Shown here in pieces: positions 37,693 through 46,222 of a stretch of DNA of 64,000 bases. Every line of letters begins with the position of its first letter. Within the stretch, counting starts at the first letter, position 1. Source of the stretch: Caballeronia sp. SBC1 (GTDB lineage Bacteria > Pseudomonadota > Gammaproteobacteria > Burkholderiales > Burkholderiaceae). The notes under the pieces are model-generated. The model was not told the DNA's origin. It saw nothing but the letters and a program-made list of their open reading frames with translations, and did not search any database. A program made the position numbers and the translations under genes. The stretch lies in contig NZ_CP049160.1 of assembly GCF_011493005.1 (NCBI RefSeq), positions 124,001 through 188,000 of the forward strand, in the 5' to 3' direction.

Positions 37693-40293
37693 TCATCGTC
37701 TGCTCCGCACCAATAAGTCGCGAGTGGGCAAGCGGTGCGCCGGGCCAATGGCAGGTAGCAGCGAGGTCAGGTCGATGCCGAATTGCCGGCTAAGACTTTC
37801 TCCGGCATCTATCAATCGAATCACCTCTCGTCGTCCTGCCGCGGAATTCGGGTTCATTTGCTCTGCGAGCCGGGCCATGAACGCGTTGCCCACCCGGAGT
37901 TGTTCTTCTTCCGACAGCAACATGAACATCGGCGGCAGATTGTCACGATACAGCGCGGCGTCGAGCAGCTGGCTTCGGCGGAACACCGCCTTGCCGGGTT
38001 GAAGGTCTGGATAGACTTCGGCAGACTCGCATACGCCCGCCAACTGCAATAGTTCGGATTCGGTTTCCTCGAACACCAACTGCACGTCGGCCGGCATGCC
38101 GACGGCGACCATTTTCATTCCGCTGCCGTGGAAGGGCTCAAGGGCGGACTTGCAACGCTCGATGAGTCGATAACAAGCGACCAGGTCCTCGGCCAGGTCG
38201 CTGAACCGCCTCATCGCGGATTCCCACAACCGCTCCGCTTGCCCGTACGTGTTGAGGCGGCTAAAGGGCTGCCGGGCCTCTTCCGCTTCCGCCTTTTGCT
38301 TCTTCAATTCCTGCAAAGTCGCTTCGTGGGCAAGACAGGCGTTGCGCGCCTCGTCAAAGTGGTACGCCAGCGTGTTGAAGTGCGCGGCCAACGCTGGCAG
38401 ATAGTGGGGCTCTGTCACAAACCAACGGCAGCGCACGCAGTTGCGGCTACCGCCCGGGACAGGGCCATATTTTGGACTGACCGAGCTGCAGCCTAAGGTA
38501 ATCTGAGGTCCGCCGTTGTAACAGCCGCCGATGGTCGCGACGCTTTCTACTTCGCTGGTGTTGCCACCGACGAGGCACAGGCCGTGATGCATGGGCATCC
38601 AACCGGCAGGGTTACGCGCCGCTGGGTGCTGCGGGATAGCGGCGGACAGGCTCGCGGGGCTGTTGCAAATGGCCTGCTGGAGCAGCAGGTCATGCTCCGT
38701 ATCGAGCAGGAAGTTTTGAATGCTCGCCTGCTTGGCTGCTTCGAGCCGTTGCGCGGCCCCCACCAACACGTCGCGGATTCGGTTCGCACCCGGCTTGGTG
38801 TAATAGAGTGTCATCATGAGGCGGCTGTGGCCGACCAGCTTCTGCAGCACCGGGAACGGCACTTGACCTTCAAGGGCCAGAGCCGTGACCAGCGAGACAC
38901 GCAGGCTGTGCAGCGGGAAGAGCGTGACACGGCTGCCGCTCCGTTGCATGGGCCGCAGTAGTCGTACGGGTACCCCGTTGCAGTGGGTCTCGCCCCGGTC
39001 AGCGAGGCGCGACTCGAAGGCTTCGAGCAGCGTGAACCAGCAGATCTCCAAAGCGCCATCACGTATAGGTAGGTGGTATTCCCCCGCTGGCGCCTCCGGT
39101 AGCCGGAAGAGGAAGCACGTGTCTGGGTAGCCCGCAAGTTGCACCTGACTCTTGGCCTTCATGTGGCGACCGTCTAATTCAATCCAGGCGGTACGACAGC
39201 GCACGGGGTTGTACTTCTCCTGCCAGTTACGTAGCTTCTCCAGCCAATGGAAGACATCCTGGTGCACCGGGCCGCCGGCAGCCCACGGCAGGATGTAGCC
39301 CTTCTCCTGCGCTGACCTGACGAAGTCGGCGGTCTTGTTCGTGTTGATGTAGAGCACCGTGCAGGCGGACTCACTGTCCGAGAGCAGCCCGCCGCGGCGA
39401 AAGACGCCCAGGCGCAACGGCCGGTGTTCGCCGTGTGCAAGCGGGTGTAGGTTGCGCACCCAGCGGCCTGCTTCGTACCGCCAGGTGTCGGCTTCGCCTG
39501 AATCGAGCATGCGCACCTGGAACGTCCGTAGCGGTAGGATGAGCTTCACTAGCAAAGCCACCCAGCGCACCGGACTCCACATCTCCAGCACTGGGCCACC
39601 ACCTGTTTGCGTGCGTTCACGGATACGCCACACGCAGTCCGGGTCGGACCGGTTAATCTGAGTTTCGCTCACCGGGAACCAGTCAGGCGCTGGGTATCCG
39701 CGTTGCCCAATTCCTACCCCCAACGCGCTGTGTGCCCACTGCCAGTCGCGGAAGTGCAAGCCCGCCGCTAGCATCTGGCGCAGCTCGTCAATGTAGCCAT
39801 AAGGCAACGGCGAGTGCACGCTCTCGTCGCGTTTGGGTAGTCCGGCTCCGGAGCCGCGCGCCACCGGATTGTGGTAAGCGGGCGATATCACAAGGTGGCC
39901 ATGGTCGTCCGACACACTGAACTCGTGTAGTAAAACGAAGTGCAGGAATGCGTGGATGGCATTGTTGTACGCGATACCACCGTAGGAATCGGGACATGCG
40001 GTCCGATAGAAGTCCGGCAGAACGGTGTCTCGCGCGAGGAATACTGCCGGGTCGAGCGGAAGGTCCAGCCTAACCAGGTACCTCTCGAAGAAAGCACTCA
40101 GCGCGGAAAGTCGGGTGCTCACCCCCAAGGTCTCGCCCTTAAGCCACTCGACAGCAAGCAGGCGCCAAGCGGCCAACTGGGGATATTCGCGCTCGACCCA
40201 GCTCAGCGCCGGGTCACTATTTCGCTTGCACCCCTTAACTTTGTTGGCGGGTACGGATCTACCGGATGCCTTCCCTCTGGATGCCTTTGCCAC
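37693..40293 (-). CDS. gmtZ: Gamma-mobile-trio integrase GmtZ
   Basis: An 866-residue protein with a tyrosine-recombinase-like core: FPLHSLRVSLVTALALEG, KLVGHSRLMMTLYYTK (the Tyr box) near residue 520. Later PGGSRNCVRCRWFVTEPHYL gives a CxxC ribbon and a long helical region (ELKKQKAEAEEARQP). It is far larger than normal integrases, as expected for GmtZ. It is expressed between gmtY (nine-base gap) and gmtX (four-base overlap). It should act with GmtY to move the element. The frame is intact. Confidence 0.85.
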   Translation of the reverse strand: MAKASRGKASGRSVPANKVKGCKRNSDPALSWVEREYPQLAAWRLLAVEWLKGETLGVSTRLSALSAFFERYLVRLDLPLDPAVFLARDTVLPDFYRTACPDSYGGIAYNNAIHAFLHFVLLHEFSVSDDHGHLVISPAYHNPVARGSGAGLPKRDESVHSPLPYGYIDELRQMLAAGLHFRDWQWAHSALGVGIGQRGYPAPDWFPVSETQINRSDPDCVWRIRERTQTGGGPVLEMWSPVRWVALLVKLILPLRTFQVRMLDSGEADTWRYEAGRWVRNLHPLAHGEHRPLRLGVFRRGGLLSDSESACTVLYINTNKTADFVRSAQEKGYILPWAAGGPVHQDVFHWLEKLRNWQEKYNPVRCRTAWIELDGRHMKAKSQVQLAGYPDTCFLFRLPEAPAGEYHLPIRDGALEICWFTLLEAFESRLADRGETHCNGVPVRLLRPMQRSGSRVTLFPLHSLRVSLVTALALEGQVPFPVLQKLVGHSRLMMTLYYTKPGANRIRDVLVGAAQRLEAAKQASIQNFLLDTEHDLLLQQAICNSPASLSAAIPQHPAARNPAGWMPMHHGLCLVGGNTSEVESVATIGGCYNGGPQITLGCSSVSPKYGPVPGGSRNCVRCRWFVTEPHYLPALAAHFNTLAYHFDEARNACLAHEATLQELKKQKAEAEEARQPFSRLNTYGQAERLWESAMRRFSDLAEDLVACYRLIERCKSALEPFHGSGMKMVAVGMPADVQLVFEETESELLQLAGVCESAEVYPDLQPGKAVFRRSQLLDAALYRDNLPPMFMLLSEEEQLRVGNAFMARLAEQMNPNSAAGRREVIRLIDAGESLSRQFGIDLTSLLPAIGPAHRLPTRDLLVRSRR

Positions 40294-40302
40294 TTCGTTC
40301 CC

Positions 40303-41694
40303 TCACAGAATAAATTCAAAGCCCCCGGGCGTAGGTGGGTGCCCCGGCGATGCGTTGCCCTGCAGCCGCTGCGCGGCGGCCATCAGCGCGGCCAATGCCT
40401 CTTTGGTGGTGGCTTGCGTATAGATCTCCTGGCTTTCGGGGGAGGCATGATGCATGAAGCGCCGAATGAGTGCGCGCTCGATGCCGGCGTTCGTCAAGCG
40501 TCGACCATAAGCGTGGCGATGACCGTGTGGCGTTGTGCCAAACGCTTTGGCCACGGTCAAGCCGATGCGCTCGCAGGCTGCTGCATGGGCCTTGTTGTAC
40601 TGGGCGAGTGAATATGGTTTGCCCAGTGGGTCGCGGCGCAGATTGATAAATGCGAACGGATGGTTACGCGCGACGCGCGCAACCTGTTCGAGGTAGCGAT
40701 ACCACAGTCTCAGAAACAACTCGCCGTACTCGGGCAAAAACCAGTAGGCCCGCTTATAGAAGGCGGCATCGTGCGTGCCGCCTTTCCAGCCCGCCGCGCG
40801 CCTGTCCATCACTTCAGTACGCGGCACGAGGCCAAATTGCTCCGCGAGGTAAGCCGCACGATTTCCCTTCTTGGGTCGACCACATTCGTCACGCCAATCC
40901 GACGGCGCAGTGCCAAAGCTCGGGTGGTGAATGAGCACCATGGCCTGATTGGTGCTCTGCGGATTGGGAAACACATCGCTGATATAGAGGTGGAACGGTT
41001 CGGACTCACGGAAGCCCGCGCCATGCAGCAACAGCGTGATGAGCATGTTCCGGTAGTCGTACCGATTGCCGGCTTTGAATCCCTCGAACAGCAGTTCCGC
41101 GAAGCGCTCCTCAGGGAACGCTGGTGGCTCATCCATTTCGACTCTTGGCAGGCGTCTGTATCGCGCCCGATGTCCAGTGTATTCGGGGGTGGCGTTGACT
41201 GCCCACGTGTGCCCCAGAAACGCATGGTTGCGCCGATATTGGTAGGCCACCTCGTCGAGCATGCGGTCGTAGGCACCGCCGGCGTATCGAGGAATTACCG
41301 CGGCGGCAGATGGCCGTATGTCGCTAAGCCAGCAAAAGAAGTCGGTGAGCTGCGCCACAATATGTTGCGCGTCGTGGGGCGAACGCGGCGCCCAGCATAG
41401 CCAGCTCGGGTCCAGGTGGCTTTCAAGTTCAAAGGTACCCGTATAGAGCCGCTGCGCGAAGTTGAGGAATAGGCGATGGGGGTCGGTCTCTGCGGGGTTG
41501 CTTAGCAGATACTCAAGGAACATTCGTACCGACCGCACGACCTTCTTCATCCATTCGAGGCTTCGGTCATGGCTGCGGGCGAGCAGATAGTCAAGCAGTG
41601 GCTCCAGAGGTCCCGCAGGCGTCAGCAGGACCGGAAGCTCCCTATAAGCGCCGCTGGAATCCGTGTAGACCTTCGCTTTGACGGTCACGAACAT
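40303..41694 (-). CDS. gmtY: Gamma-mobile-trio recombinase GmtY
   Basis: A 463-residue tyrosine recombinase. The catalytic signatures are LLLHGAGFRESEPFHLYISD (first Arg region), FGTTPHGHRHAYGRRLTN (HxxR) and FMHHASPESQEIYTQAT (His and nucleophile Tyr). The N-terminal part is a core-binding-like helical domain. It follows the CHC2-like gene by 13 bases and precedes gmtZ by nine. It should cut and rejoin DNA at the 18-bp repeat ends. The frame is intact. Confidence 0.86.
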   Translation of the reverse strand: MFVTVKAKVYTDSSGAYRELPVLLTPAGPLEPLLDYLLARSHDRSLEWMKKVVRSVRMFLEYLLSNPAETDPHRLFLNFAQRLYTGTFELESHLDPSWLCWAPRSPHDAQHIVAQLTDFFCWLSDIRPSAAAVIPRYAGGAYDRMLDEVAYQYRRNHAFLGHTWAVNATPEYTGHRARYRRLPRVEMDEPPAFPEERFAELLFEGFKAGNRYDYRNMLITLLLHGAGFRESEPFHLYISDVFPNPQSTNQAMVLIHHPSFGTAPSDWRDECGRPKKGNRAAYLAEQFGLVPRTEVMDRRAAGWKGGTHDAAFYKRAYWFLPEYGELFLRLWYRYLEQVARVARNHPFAFINLRRDPLGKPYSLAQYNKAHAAACERIGLTVAKAFGTTPHGHRHAYGRRLTNAGIERALIRRFMHHASPESQEIYTQATTKEALAALMAAAQRLQGNASPGHPPTPGGFEFIL

Positions 41695-41707
41695 GGGAGC
41701 GGTACCG

Positions 41708-42007
41708 CTACGCGTTCAACCGTCGTAGCAGCGCGATGGCGCTGCGGAAATCGAGACGGTGCAGGTACATTACCAAATCCACCGCGCCCCCACCGCCGCG
41801 GTTGGCACGGGTGTCGTAAAACTTTGGTCCGTCGGTAATCAGTTCATAATCTCGGCCACAGACATTGGCCTGCCAGCGCTCCGTGCCTTTTCCCTTGATG
41901 GGCACAAATGTAGCATCGCATTTAGAATGAATGGTCAGCAAAGGTATCAACAGATTGGCGGGCAGCTCTCGCCAGCGGCGTAACTCAGTTTCATCAACTC
42001 TCGGCAC
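41708..42007 (-). CDS. Small CHC2/primase-like protein heading the GMT operon
   Basis: A 99-residue protein resembling the core of CHC2 (DNA-primase-type) domains: ATFVPIKGKGTERWQANVCG, then YDTRANRGGGGAVDLVMYL and LDFRSAIALL. The usual zinc cysteines are not kept. GTG at 42007 is chosen because GGAGG lies just upstream; an in-frame TTG at 42025 is an alternative. A clear paralogue (45914-46222) heads the Tn554-like recombinase operon, so it seems to be a shared helper of recombinase elements. Function unknown. Confidence 0.7.
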   Translation of the reverse strand: MPRVDETELRRWRELPANLLIPLLTIHSKCDATFVPIKGKGTERWQANVCGRDYELITDGPKFYDTRANRGGGGAVDLVMYLHRLDFRSAIALLRRLNA

Positions 42008-42191
42008 TTCGCCACCTCCGCCCAAGCTACTCGGCTTTCAAAGAAAGCCAGCTACTCGACACCGTCATTTCCGGATACTTAGCGTAACGACCGAAACATA
42101 GAATGTATAAATAGGATATAGCTTTATAAAACGCAAGGTAAAAACAGCCATTTTCGAGAGGTGTTTTCTAGTCAATTCGCCTATATCCGCC

Positions 42192-42250
42192 CCAACTATG
42201 TATCTCCAGCCGGGGGGAATATTCGCATTAATCCGCATTAAATTTGTCAA
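42192..42250. repeat. GMT right-end inverted repeat and Tn7-like repeat copy E
   Basis: 42192-42209 is the right GMT repeat (CCAACTATGTATCTCCAG). Just outside it, 42234-42250 is CGCATTAAATTTGTCAA, a third inward-facing copy of the Tn7-like left-end repeat. Confidence 0.7.
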
Positions 42251-42294
42251 CTGGTGTTCTAGACTTCGAATCCCGCGGCTAAGGCTTTGATCTC

Positions 42295-42930
42295 ATGGAA
42301 GATTTTCCGCATCCTGCGAAGCCGGTGGCGCTCACCAGGCCGCGCGGAGCACATCGGCTGGAGGCGTTCAGTCTGAAGCTCAACCGACGGCTGACCTTGT
42401 ACCAGCGTTGCACTTTCGACCAATGGATCATGATCGAGGTGGACGCGGCGGCCCGATTATTCTGCGAGCGACCCGGCTATGTACAGATCCAAGAGAAGCG
42501 ATTGCTAGCTGACTTCTTGGTGTCCTATTCCGATCGAAAGGAGCTCGTACTGCTGCCGGGGTCGGCGACCGCTGACGCTATGTCGCACGACCTCACGTTC
42601 GAGGGTGATGGTGCCATCGATGTCAGGATCATCAGCCCGGCCGAACTTGCAGCATCCCGTATGTGGATCGACAACTGGAAGCGCATGCTGCCATGCCTCG
42701 TGGTAACGCGGGGCCTTCTGGAACAGTCCCTTCTGGATGCAGTGTTGAATTTCGTAGCCAACCCCAAGGCACTGTCTGTTATTGAGCGTGAGTTTTCTGG
42801 CGGCGATCCGATTCTCGCGCGCGCTGCAGTCTTTAAGCTCTTGTACGCGGGCCGCCTAACTGCTCCCGAGCTACGAGTGAACGCCTTGTCGCCAACGACC
42901 CTGTTTGTCGCCGAAGAGAGCCGGTTATGA
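42295..42930 (+). CDS. tnsA: TnsA-like endonuclease of the Tn7-like element
   Basis: A 211-residue protein with the reduced TnsA-type nuclease pattern: WIMIEVDAAARLFCERPGYV (catalytic Glu), then KRLLADFLVSYSDRKELVLL (Asp of the PD-ExK-like core). TnsA makes the 5' cuts at the transposon ends and works with TnsB in cut-and-paste transposition. The third catalytic residue (E/QxK) is not clear here. Its stop overlaps tnsB (ATGA). It lies just inside the left-end repeats. Confidence 0.75.
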   Translation: MEDFPHPAKPVALTRPRGAHRLEAFSLKLNRRLTLYQRCTFDQWIMIEVDAAARLFCERPGYVQIQEKRLLADFLVSYSDRKELVLLPGSATADAMSHDLTFEGDGAIDVRIISPAELAASRMWIDNWKRMLPCLVVTRGLLEQSLLDAVLNFVANPKALSVIEREFSGGDPILARAAVFKLLYAGRLTAPELRVNALSPTTLFVAEESRL

Positions 42931-44927
42931 ATCGCCGCAAGCCTGAACTGCAGGCAATCGATCTCGCAACGTGGCCGGGTATTGCATGGACCGATCTGGA
43001 TAACGAAGCGCGCAAGGTCATGAGGCAACGAATGCATGCACTTGAGCTTTTCGTGCAAGGCGAGCCAGTACACGCGATCGAGAAAGCGACCGGCGTGAAT
43101 CGCCGGCAGCTGTATCGCTGGCTCGAGCGTGGCTTGTCGCTGCACTCCGACGGTTGCGTTTTTGGGTTCCGCGCTTTGCAGCCCCACTCAGGGGTTGCAT
43201 CGTACGCTCGGCTGACGGGCGTCGTCGTGCAAGGGGAGCGAGGCAGCCGCGGGGCCGCAGAGGCATTCTCGCAGCTTCTCGAGCGATACCCCATGCTCGC
43301 AACGTGGCTGCGCCAGCAGGTCAAGCGGCGCCGCGTATCACTCGGGCAGGTTCACACCGACGGGCGACTGCACACCCGACTGCACGGCTTGCAGCCACTC
43401 CACGTCGCTTTTCTGCAGGAATGTCGTGCTGCTGGCCTGACGGTCGCAGATTACCCATTCAATACTCATGGGCGGGCAATCCGATCGCTTGGAGCACGTT
43501 TGAAGGCGGAGATGTTGCGCACATTTGCCGCAGGCGCACGAGCTGCGGGAGCATCGCATCTGAAGGGGTTGCCGTATCACGACAACGGGGCCAGCGTCCC
43601 GAGCGCGAAGCGTCCCTATCAGGTCGTGGAATTCGACGGCCATCGTCTGGACATCCGACTGAAGATCGTGGTGCGTGACCAGCTCGGTTTTGAGCACGAG
43701 TTTGAGATCGAGCGTGTCTGGCTACTGGCGATCATTGACGTCTGTACAAGAGCGGTTCTGGGTTATCACATCTCGCTTGGACGAGAGTACAGCCGATACG
43801 ATGTGATCAAGACGATCGAGAACGCTTTAGAGCCGCACCGCACGCGATCCTTCACAATTGCAGGTCTGGCCTTTGACGCTCGCGACGGATTTCCCTCGCA
43901 GCGTTTGCCCGAGCTCGGGTACGTTACATGGGAGTGGATGAAGCTCGACAACGCGAAGGCTAACCTCGCAAACGAGTCGCTAGCGGCCATGTGCGAATTT
44001 GTCGGTTGCTGTGTCGATGCGGGGCCGAAGTACAGTCCGGACGAACGGCCCTATATTGAGCGGTTTTTTGGCACCATCGCCAGCAGGTTGTCTTCCCGAC
44101 TACCCGGATACACCGGCTCGCATCCACGTGATTTGCGTCGTGCGCTGGCAGATCCGAAGGGGAATCTGCGCCTTTTTGTGTCGCTGGACGAACTCGAAGA
44201 ACTGGTCGAGTACGCGATCGGAAGCTACCACGGCACACCGCACGCCGGACTGAACAACGTCACACCGCTGGAAGCAATCGAGTATTTCGTACGCGGCAGG
44301 CAGCAGTTGCTCAACTGGCTTCCCGAACATCATCGACGCACGCTCTGTCTGATGCAGTCGGCGGTGCGGTGCCGGGTACGTGCCTATCTCGACAAGGGTG
44401 TCAGGCCTCATATCAACCTGCACGGCGCTCGGTATACAAGCAATGTACTTGCATGCAGTACACATCTCATCGGGCAGCGCCTGCTTGTCTATATGAATGC
44501 GGACGATATGAGGAGTGTTCGCGCGTTTCTAGCCGACGGATCTGAACTCGGCGTCCTCGACGCGCAGGGAGCATGGCGTGTCATGCCGCACACCCTGACG
44601 CTACGCCGGAAGATCCTCAAAGAGAAAGCCAATCGGGGGTCGTTGGCGTCCGCGTCCGCAAATCCCATTGAAGACTATTTGAACGTCAAGCTGGCGCAGG
44701 CAAAGAAGAAACGTAAGGTCGCATCGGATTTGTCGCAGGCCGTGCGCATCCTGTCCGCCGCGCCTACTGTTCGGACGCCCGTCGGACCGCTGAAAGCCGC
44801 TTTATCTGCAGCGAAACGCGATACGGAATCTAAGCCTAACGGCGTTTCTGATCAAGGCCCACCGCCTGTATTGAGCACGCCGGTCCGTCCGCGCAAGCTT
44901 ACGATCGGCACGGGCCAGGTCTATTAA
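42927..44927 (+). CDS. tnsB: TnsB-like DDE transposase
   Basis: A 666-residue transposase. The N-terminal helix-turn-helix is VHAIEKATGVNRRQLYRWL. The DDE core shows VVEFDGHRLDIRL (near residue 237), MKLDNAKANLANES (near 341) and DERPYIERFFGTI (near 378). A Mu-type beta-barrel (KGVRPHINLHGARYTSN) and a basic C-terminal tail follow. It should bind the 17-bp end repeats and cut and join the 3' ends. The frame is intact. Confidence 0.9.
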   Translation: MNRRKPELQAIDLATWPGIAWTDLDNEARKVMRQRMHALELFVQGEPVHAIEKATGVNRRQLYRWLERGLSLHSDGCVFGFRALQPHSGVASYARLTGVVVQGERGSRGAAEAFSQLLERYPMLATWLRQQVKRRRVSLGQVHTDGRLHTRLHGLQPLHVAFLQECRAAGLTVADYPFNTHGRAIRSLGARLKAEMLRTFAAGARAAGASHLKGLPYHDNGASVPSAKRPYQVVEFDGHRLDIRLKIVVRDQLGFEHEFEIERVWLLAIIDVCTRAVLGYHISLGREYSRYDVIKTIENALEPHRTRSFTIAGLAFDARDGFPSQRLPELGYVTWEWMKLDNAKANLANESLAAMCEFVGCCVDAGPKYSPDERPYIERFFGTIASRLSSRLPGYTGSHPRDLRRALADPKGNLRLFVSLDELEELVEYAIGSYHGTPHAGLNNVTPLEAIEYFVRGRQQLLNWLPEHHRRTLCLMQSAVRCRVRAYLDKGVRPHINLHGARYTSNVLACSTHLIGQRLLVYMNADDMRSVRAFLADGSELGVLDAQGAWRVMPHTLTLRRKILKEKANRGSLASASANPIEDYLNVKLAQAKKKRKVASDLSQAVRILSAAPTVRTPVGPLKAALSAAKRDTESKPNGVSDQGPPPVLSTPVRPRKLTIGTGQVY

Positions 44928-45913
44928 CCTTGTTCCACATGGGAGGCATCATGTCGCTCGAGATACCGCGTCCGGTCGATCCGTCACTGCATCCGTTGAT
45001 GACGGGAAACTACAGGATTGCCACCCCAGCAATCGAGGAGTTTTACGAACTGGTCGCGCGATGTCTGCGCTACCGGGTCATGGGTGCGCTCATCTACGGG
45101 CCGTCGCGCATTGGCAAGACTCGGGCGATTGAATACGTGCGGCTGCTCATTGCACGCAACTATCCCAGGATGACGAGCTACCACGCGCAGTGCGAGCACA
45201 AGCCTCGACATGCGGAAGGGCCGTTCTTCGCAAACCTGCTGGAGGCAGTTGGAGACCCCGATCCTAACGCGGGTTCCAACACCTCCAAGCGGATGCGGCT
45301 GGCGTTGAGAATTCGGGAGGCAGCCGCCAGGGCGGGTAGTGGGGTAGTTCTATTGTTTTGCGATGAGGCTCAACGATATGACGACAACGAGTATGAATGG
45401 CTGCGCGACGTACATGACACACTCGACAGGCAGCAGATCAAGCTCTTCACATTCCTCGTCGGTCAGCAGGAGTTGCTCGCGCAGAAGACTGCGCTGCAGG
45501 TCGCGGGCAAGACCCAGATCGTCGCGCGTCTGATGGTCGAGGATCTCGCGTTCTACGGCATTCGCAACGCTCAGGATGTAGCGACGTGTCTCAATGGCTA
45601 CGATCAGACCGCATATCCGGAGAGAAGTCACTGGAGCTTCACGCGCTTCTATGTCCCTCAGGCGTTTGATGCCGGTTACAGGCTGGTCAATGACGCCGGT
45701 AAACTATGGGAAGCTTTCGAGGCGGCTCACCATAAGGCCAGTCTCCCAGGTCAACTGGAGATCCCGATGATCAGGATAGTTAATTATGTTAGTGACCAAT
45801 GCTTTGTTTGAACTATGCTTACGTCCAAGGGACCGCGGTTTTGCCGTTGAGTAGCAAAGTCTGTTTTACAGACGAGTAGCGGGGTGGGGTTTTCGGGAAG
45901 ATGGAGGCAAAGA

Positions 45914-46222
45914 ATGGTAGCGGCGCGAGGGCGAGCCGACGCTGTTGAACTGGAAAAATATCGGTCAGTGGACTGCGAGGTGCTGCTCCCCCTTCTGGTC
46001 GATCGCGTCAAAGCCGATGCAAGCTTCATTCCGATACATGACAGTCACACGCACCGCTGGCATCTACGCGTTGGCGACCGCGAATTTGAACTCCTAACCA
46101 CCGGCCCGAAATGGTTCGATACACGACTCCAGCGAGGTGGCGGCGGCGGTATCGATCTTGCCATGCATTTACTGGCCCTAGACTTCAGGCAGGCAATCAC
46201 AAAGCTTAGGCAAGTGCTTTGA
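45914..46222 (+). CDS. Small CHC2/primase-like protein heading the Tn554-like operon
   Basis: A 102-residue paralogue of the protein at 41708-42007. It contains ASFIPIHDSHTHRWHLRVGD, WFDTRLQRGGGGGIDLAMHL and LDFRQAITKL. ATG at 45914 has GGAGG seven bases upstream. Its stop overlaps the tnpA start (TTGA). Zinc-ligand cysteines of CHC2 fingers are missing. A DNA or nucleotide-binding helper role is a guess. Confidence 0.72.
   Translation: MVAARGRADAVELEKYRSVDCEVLLPLLVDRVKADASFIPIHDSHTHRWHLRVGDREFELLTTGPKWFDTRLQRGGGGGIDLAMHLLALDFRQAITKLRQVL

Larger units (their letters stand above)
35549..37696 (-). pseudogene. gmtX: gmtX interrupted by IS701 element
   Basis: The start at 37696 overlaps the gmtZ stop (ATGA). 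The first part (37696-37144) encodes 184 residues with VQYDVGSRDFSLPSIGRLC, a helix-turn-helix-like segment, and a coiled coil (IIAERDKLKAQLNVLKTQ). Joining across the IS701 element and one CTAG copy to 35661 gives an open frame that ends at TAA 35549-35551 after RKILGRN. The restored protein is 221 residues with no stop or shift. It is the small third member of the gamma-mobile trio and resembles TnpC/DUF6262 proteins in its HTH-plus-coiled-coil layout. Currently broken. Confidence 0.78.
35355..42209 (-). mobile_element. Gamma-mobile-trio (GMT) element with 18-bp inverted repeats
   Basis: The segment holds a small CHC2-like gene, gmtY, gmtZ and gmtX on the minus strand. It is bounded by inverted copies of CTGGASATACATAGTTGG at 35355-35372 and 42192-42209, differing at one base. 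Both borders fall between the repeats that mark the left end of the Tn7-like element, so the GMT element inserted there. Only about 175 bases lie between the gmtX stop and the left repeat, so no cargo genes are carried. An IS701 element sits inside gmtX. The trio names come from family recognition; the repeats are seen directly. Confidence 0.75.

Noticed and set aside
42166..42186. Another end-type repeat around GTCAATTCGCC
   Set aside because: Only the GTCAA half matches, and it lies inside the GMT element, so it is likely chance.
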